Below are positions 59,832-64,000 of a DNA stretch of 64,000 nucleotides, in pieces. Positions within the stretch are counted from its first letter, which is position 1. Every line of letters begins with the position of its first letter. Below the pieces are notes generated by a model. That model was not told the DNA's origin and did not search any database. It saw only the letters and a list, made by a program, of their open reading frames with translations. Position numbers and translations under genes: made by a program. Origin of the DNA: Acrocarpospora phusangensis (GTDB lineage Bacteria > Actinomycetota > Actinomycetes > Streptosporangiales > Streptosporangiaceae); assembly GCF_016862995.1 (NCBI RefSeq), contig NZ_BOOA01000003.1:1-64000 (forward strand), read 5' to 3'.

Positions 59832-59840
59832 AGGTTTGAT

Positions 59841-60233
59841 CTAGGCGTTGGTGGGGCGTCGGGCCAGGCGGTTGTCCAGGTCGGTGGGGTCCTGGAGGAA
59901 CCAGACCTGGTCGCCCTTGTTGGTTTCGCGGATGAAGTCGCGCAGTGCGGTGCTTGTGGCGGTGTGGTGGGTGATGTCGCCGGTGATCACCAGGAGGAGT
60001 CGGTAGGTGACGAACTTCTGCATGATGGTGCCGGCGAGGCCCGTACGGAGTTGGAAGAAGGCGTCGTCCAGTCGTTGCGCGGGGATCGCGACGACGTCGG
60101 CTTGTTGACCGAAGGCCTCACCGATCAGATCGACGGCGTCGTGTTCGCTTTTCACTGGATTTCCGTCGGGACGGCAAATGAGAACGCGAAATCCATGGAT
60201 GGGGGAAATTGTTTCCGGGATGCCTGAAGACAT
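59841..60233 (-). CDS. DUF4180 protein
   Basis: A 130-aa protein of the DUF4180 family. Family motifs: VVAIPAQRLDDAFFQLRTGLAGTI, QKFVTYRLLLVITGDI and LRDFIRETNKGDQVWFLQD. Function unknown. It lies just beside the tRNA-Cys gene, whose 5' end is 9 bp from the stop codon, on the same strand. Confidence 0.85.
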   Translation of the reverse strand: MSSGIPETISPIHGFRVLICRPDGNPVKSEHDAVDLIGEAFGQQADVVAIPAQRLDDAFFQLRTGLAGTIMQKFVTYRLLLVITGDITHHTATSTALRDFIRETNKGDQVWFLQDPTDLDNRLARRPTNA

Positions 60234-60579
60234 GACTCGCTGCTCCTTTAAGCAGACATGGAAAATCCCTTTGAAAGGGTGAAATTGCGCCGCCGCTCGG
60301 GCTCGCCGCTGCTTGTGGACGGCTGTGACCTGTGAAGTCAGCCTGGAAGAGGCTGTGGGAGATGGCGGCGGGAGATGGCGGCGTGACGTGGAGGTGCGTC
60401 AGGCGCGACAACAGGAGGAGGTGGTCAGCGCACAGGTGTAGCGGGCTGCTGAGACCGCCGCTTTCCTGTTCATCCTCTGACTCCCGTTGCTTCGTCCCCG
60501 TGGGGGACAGTAAATTCTCTACCGAAAATGACGGTAGCAGTCGATATCGTCGGCGTCAATTTCGCAAAGGAGATCCGCC
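60234..60579. other. Intergenic region before the kinase-aminotransferase fusion
   Basis: About 345 bp. GTCCCCGTGGGGGAC (60494-60508) is a palindrome with 6-bp arms, followed by TAAATT (60511-60516), a plausible -10. AAAGGAG lies 7 nt before the fusion start. No gene is seen; one open frame (60332-60583) lacks a domain and ribosome site. Confidence 0.5.
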
Positions 60580-63500
60580 ATGACCGGCCATGATTTTTTT
60601 GCTCAGCCCAATCTGCTTCGGCCTGAGGTGAGTCTTGAGCAGGCGAGGGCGGTGGCCGCGAAGCACTTCCGGATCGTGGGGGAGATCGAGGAGCTGGGGA
60701 GTAACCAGGATCGGAACTTCCGGGTCGACTCGGGGCGGGGACGGTTCCTGTTGAAGGTGCCGAACTCGGCGTACTCCGATCAGGAGTTGGACGCTCAGGA
60801 CCGTGCGTTGTTGCGCTTGGCGGAGGCGGCCCCGGAGTTGCGGGTGGCGCGGCCTGAGCTGAGCTTGGATGGCGGCTATCTGGCCCGGTTCGATGCGGAC
60901 GGCACGAAGCTGCGGGCGCGGCTGTTGAGTTTCGTGCCGGGGTTTCCGTTGTACGACTCGCCGTACCTGGCTCCGGTGGTGGTCGGGCGGCTGGGGGCGA
61001 TGGCGGGGCGGGTCGTGGCCGGGTTGGCGGATTTCGAGCATCCGGGGTTGGAGCGGATGAGCCAGTGGGACCTGCGCAATGCTCGCCGGGTCGTCGAGAC
61101 GTTGATCGGGTTCGTACGCGACGAGGCCGGGGCCGAGCGGGTTCTGCGGGCCGTGGGGGCGGCGTGCGATCACCTGGATGCGCTGGCCGGCGGGCTTCGG
61201 GTGCAGGCGATCCACGGTGACGTCACCGATGACAACGTCGTGTGCGAACGGGATCGGAACGGGCGGGCGCGGCCCACGGGGCTCATCGACTTCGGTGATC
61301 TGGGCAGCGGCTGGCTGGTGGCCGAACTCGCGACGACCTGCGCCTCGATCCTGCACCACTCACCCGAACGCCCCCTCGCGACGCTCCCCGCGATCCGCGC
61401 CTTCCACGAGATCGTCCCCCTCGACGACGCCGAGATCGAAGCCCTCTGGCCGGCGATCATCGCCCGCACCGGCGTCCTCGTGGTCAGCGCCGAGCAACAG
61501 GAACTCATCGACCCCGACAACGACTACGCCACCCAGCGAACCGACCACGAATGGCGCGAGTTCGACGCAGCCACAAGCCTCCCCGCCGAGGTCGCAACCG
61601 CCGCGATTCGCGCCGCCCTGTCCTTCGACAGACCAGTCCGAAGCTCAACGTCGCCCGGCCCTCGGAAGCGAGGAGAGGGGCCGCTTTCCTCGTCTGCGGT
61701 TGAGGATGAGCGAGGGCGGGCGAGCTCGGGCGTCGCGTCGGAGGGGCGAGAGTCTTCGACCGGAGAAACCCGGGAGCGAACTTCGCGTCTGCTTCCCACG
61801 ATCGGTGTCGCCGAGGTGACCGCGCTTGACCTGGCGACCCAGAGTGAAGCGCTGCGCGACGGGAATTGGCTGGACGCCGACGCGGAATCGCGGATCGTGA
61901 GCGGATCCCCGGCGACGACCGCTGTTTTTCGATACGGCGAGGCGCGTCTGACCCGGACGAATCTGCATGCCGATCAAGCCCCTGAGACCGTAGCGCTCGG
62001 GGCGGAGATCTTCTGCCCGCCGGGGACTCCGGTGGTGGCGCCCTTCGACGGAATCCTGCGTTCAGGCGAACCCGGCTCTCTGATCCTGATGGGCGCGGAG
62101 GCCGGCCTTCACCTACACGGGATCAAGCCAGCCGTCGGGTCCGCGAGCCAGTTCCAGACAGACGGCCTGCCCGGCGAGGACGACAGCGTCCTCCTGGCCG
62201 CGGATTCGGGGAACGAGTTCCGCACGGGCGATCTGCTCGGTGATGGCGACCGCGTCCATCCAGGGGAAGCCGACTCGACGGCCGCCGGAGACCGACTTCG
62301 GGCAGGTGATCTGCTGGGGTACACCAGTTCTGTGCCCAGGAGTGGACTCTGGGTGCAACTGTGCACGCTGCCCGATCGCCCGGGCTGGGCACCTCCGGCG
62401 TTCGTCACCGCTGAGACCGCCGAAGCCTGGCGGAGCGTGTGTCCCGATCCTTCGTCAGTGATCGGCTTTGACTGTGCGGCTCCCGTCGAGTCGAGCAGTG
62501 CGGAGATCCTTGAGCTGCGGCGTATCGCTCTGGCTGAGGTGCAGGGGAACTACTACGACGCGCCGCCGAGGATTGAGCGAGGTTGGCGGCAGCATCTCAC
62601 TGACCTTGATGGTCGGACATATCTGGATATGGTGAATAACGTTGCGGCCATTGGGCACGCGCATCCGCGGCTGAGCGCGGCCGTGGCGCGGCAATGGGGG
62701 CTGCTCAACACGAACTCGCGGTTCAACTACAAGGCCATCGCCGAGTTTTCGAAGCGCTTGGCGGATCTGCTTCCCGACCCGCTTGACACCGTGTTCCTGG
62801 TGAACAGCGGCTCGGAAGCCGTGGATCTGGCGCTCCGTCTGGCTCAGACGTTCACCCAGCGTCAGGACGTCTTCTGCGTGACGGAGGCGTACCACGGCTG
62901 GACGATCGGCTCGGATGCCATTTCGACCTCGACAGCGGACAATCCGAATGCGCTGAGCACGCGGCCTTCCTGGGTGCATCCTGTGCTCGCGCCGAACACG
63001 TTCCGGGGAGAATTCCGGGGGGCGGATGCCGGTGCGCGGTATGTGGAGGACGTTCGCCGGGCCATTGCGGAGGCCGTACGAGAGGGGCGGCCGCCGGCGG
63101 CTTTTGTTTGTGAGGCGTTTTATGGGAACGCCGGTGGGGTGCCGTTGCCGGACGGGTATCTGACCGAGGTCTATGCGGATGTCCGTGCGGCCGGGGGGTT
63201 GTGCGTCGCGGACGAGGTGCAGGTCGGGTACGGGCGTCTGGGGCACCACTTCTGGGGATTCGAGCAGCAGGGGGTGATCCCGGACATCGTCACCGTCGCG
63301 AAGGCCATGGGCAACGGCCATCCCCTCGGGGCGGTGATCACGCGGCGGGATGTCGCGGAGACGTTCTCCCGGAACGGCTATTTCTTCTCCTCGGCCGGCG
63401 GCAGTCCGGTGAGTTGCGCGGTCGGCACCACCGTCCTGGACGTCATCGCCGACGAGGGACTCCAGCGGAACGCCGCCGAGGTCGGCGACCACATCCGCCG

Positions 63501-63774
63501 CCGCGTCGAGAACCTCGATCACCCGATGATCGGCGCGGTCCACGGCATGGGTCTCTACATGGGCGTGGAACTCGTCCGGGACCGTACGTCGCTGGAGCCC
63601 GCGGCCGAGGAGACCGCCGCGATCTGCGAGCGCATGCGGGAACTGGGCGTGATCGTGCAGCCCACGGGCGACCACCTCAACGTCCTGAAGATCAAGCCAC
63701 CCATGTGCCTCACCGAAGAAAGCGCCGACTTCTTCGTGGACAAGCTGGACCAGACGCTCCGCGACGGCTGGTGA
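60580..63774 (+). CDS. Fusion: APH-type kinase + M23-like domain + class III aminotransferase/phospholyase
   Basis: A 1064-aa three-part enzyme. Residues 1-350: aminoglycoside-phosphotransferase-like kinase with IHGDVTDDNVV (His212, Asp214, Asn218) and LIDFGDLG (Asp237). Residues 440-640: M23/biotinyl-lipoyl-like hybrid domain (PPGTPVVAPFDG), no metal site evident. Residues 650-1064: class III PLP fold (NSGSEAVDLALRLAQ, CVADEVQVGYGRLG, PLP Lys908 in VAKAMGNGHPLGA). The ends resemble human HYKK (hydroxylysine kinase) and ETNPPL/PHYKPL (phospholyases), so it may phosphorylate an amino alcohol and eliminate the phosphate. Two low-complexity inserts lie at about 355-410 and 515-580. Confidence 0.85.
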   Translation: MTGHDFFAQPNLLRPEVSLEQARAVAAKHFRIVGEIEELGSNQDRNFRVDSGRGRFLLKVPNSAYSDQELDAQDRALLRLAEAAPELRVARPELSLDGGYLARFDADGTKLRARLLSFVPGFPLYDSPYLAPVVVGRLGAMAGRVVAGLADFEHPGLERMSQWDLRNARRVVETLIGFVRDEAGAERVLRAVGAACDHLDALAGGLRVQAIHGDVTDDNVVCERDRNGRARPTGLIDFGDLGSGWLVAELATTCASILHHSPERPLATLPAIRAFHEIVPLDDAEIEALWPAIIARTGVLVVSAEQQELIDPDNDYATQRTDHEWREFDAATSLPAEVATAAIRAALSFDRPVRSSTSPGPRKRGEGPLSSSAVEDERGRASSGVASEGRESSTGETRERTSRLLPTIGVAEVTALDLATQSEALRDGNWLDADAESRIVSGSPATTAVFRYGEARLTRTNLHADQAPETVALGAEIFCPPGTPVVAPFDGILRSGEPGSLILMGAEAGLHLHGIKPAVGSASQFQTDGLPGEDDSVLLAADSGNEFRTGDLLGDGDRVHPGEADSTAAGDRLRAGDLLGYTSSVPRSGLWVQLCTLPDRPGWAPPAFVTAETAEAWRSVCPDPSSVIGFDCAAPVESSSAEILELRRIALAEVQGNYYDAPPRIERGWRQHLTDLDGRTYLDMVNNVAAIGHAHPRLSAAVARQWGLLNTNSRFNYKAIAEFSKRLADLLPDPLDTVFLVNSGSEAVDLALRLAQTFTQRQDVFCVTEAYHGWTIGSDAISTSTADNPNALSTRPSWVHPVLAPNTFRGEFRGADAGARYVEDVRRAIAEAVREGRPPAAFVCEAFYGNAGGVPLPDGYLTEVYADVRAAGGLCVADEVQVGYGRLGHHFWGFEQQGVIPDIVTVAKAMGNGHPLGAVITRRDVAETFSRNGYFFSSAGGSPVSCAVGTTVLDVIADEGLQRNAAEVGDHIRRRVENLDHPMIGAVHGMGLYMGVELVRDRTSLEPAAEETAAICERMRELGVIVQPTGDHLNVLKIKPPMCLTEESADFFVDKLDQTLRDGW

Positions 63775-64000
63775 TCACGGGTTGGCGCGCTGGGAGGCCG
63801 CGGCCTCCGGGTGGAGGTCGGCGAGGGTGAGCCGGTGGGCGGGCGGGTCGGGGAGGATGAGCCGGGTGGTCATGGAGCAGTTCGGGCCCGCGTGGAGGAG
63901 TTCGCCGGGGTTCATCAGCTGCCAGCTGGGGTCGTCGTCCATGGGTTCGCTGGCCACGACGAGGGCGGCTTTGGTGGCCAGGTCGGTGCAGCGCACGTGG
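63775..64000 (-). CDS. Class II glutamine amidotransferase, C-terminal part (EgtC-like)
   Basis: A partial gene running off the window end; its stop is at 63775, directly after the fusion gene stop (TGATCA shared). The visible 75 residues include LVVASEPMDDDPSWQLMNPGELLHA, which matches the C-terminal motif of EgtC-type class II amidotransferases (ergothioneine pathway hydrolases and relatives). The catalytic Cys2 is outside the window, so the call rests on this motif. Confidence 0.65.
   Translation of the reverse strand, partial: HVRCTDLATKAALVVASEPMDDDPSWQLMNPGELLHAGPNCSMTTRLILPDPPAHRLTLADLHPEAAASQRANP

Noticed and set aside
60494-60508. GTCCCCGTGGGGGAC as a third dormancy box
   Set aside because: The arms are in the opposite order (GTCCC...GGGAC), so it does not fit the box; kept only as an unassigned palindrome.

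Overview
The window is GC-rich DNA with strongly G/C-biased third codon positions, many GTG starts and frequent ATGA/GTGA stop-start overlaps. Together with families that are mostly actinobacterial (CU044_5270, DUF6777, BTAD regulators, TIGR03086 and Methyltransf_19 proteins, a DevR/DevS system, class III lanthipeptides) this points to a filamentous actinomycete, probably of the Streptosporangiales. That placement is an inference from gene content. No rRNA, phage or plasmid backbone is visible; the single tRNA is tRNA-Cys(GCA), and the single recognisable transposon is an IS200/IS605-type TnpB element.

Layout. 0-5.6 kb: a carbohydrate operon (two CUT1 permeases, a GH1 beta-glucosidase and a LacI repressor) interrupted by a TnpB element inserted exactly between the glucosidase stop codon and the repressor. 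5.6-7.4 kb: a MOCOS-like class V aminotransferase and a CoA-binding protein. 7.7-15.9 kb: a complete class III lanthipeptide cluster with a LanKC synthetase, two tandem genes for the same 44-aa precursor, a hairpin, a heterodimeric ABC exporter and a prolyl oligopeptidase that probably removes the leader. 15.9-22.7 kb: an RsbW-like kinase, a GCS2 ligase, an ECF42 sigma factor with its DGPF partner and a DUF998 protein, and a dehydrogenase divergent from a GntR regulator. 22.7-23.4 kb: a gene-free palindromic repeat array, related to a smaller array at 16.74-16.94 kb. 23.6-34.1 kb: a secreted GH128-like glucanase, a CadD-like transporter, a P450-methyltransferase pair, a ribulokinase with three LacI-type boxes, and a CopC/cupredoxin-like/membrane-protein operon. 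34.2-39.7 kb: small enzymes around a BTAD regulator, a phosphatase, a truncated NUDIX gene and an Lrp/LysE pair. 39.8-43.3 kb: a 1177-aa membrane-anchored NACHT NTPase. 43.3-49.2 kb: an aminotransferase divergent from an ALDH/enoyl-CoA hydratase/acyl-CoA ligase operon next to a FadR-type regulator; the ALDH lacks its catalytic Cys. 49.4-55.9 kb: a deaminase, CutA, an ECF sigma factor with a co-translated membrane protein, an SMP-30 lactonase and secreted or membrane proteins. 56.2-59.6 kb: a DevR/DevS-type dormancy module with two dormancy-box-like palindromes. 59.8-64 kb: tRNA-Cys, a DUF4180 protein, a 1064-aa kinase/M23-like/class III aminotransferase fusion and the end of a class II amidotransferase gene.

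Most distinctive items: the lanthipeptide cluster with its His/Gly linker and duplicated precursor; the TnpB insertion whose empty site, target motif and guide can all be read from the sequence; the three-domain kinase-aminotransferase fusion; the NACHT protein; the ALDH without its nucleophile; and the alternating-unit repeat array.
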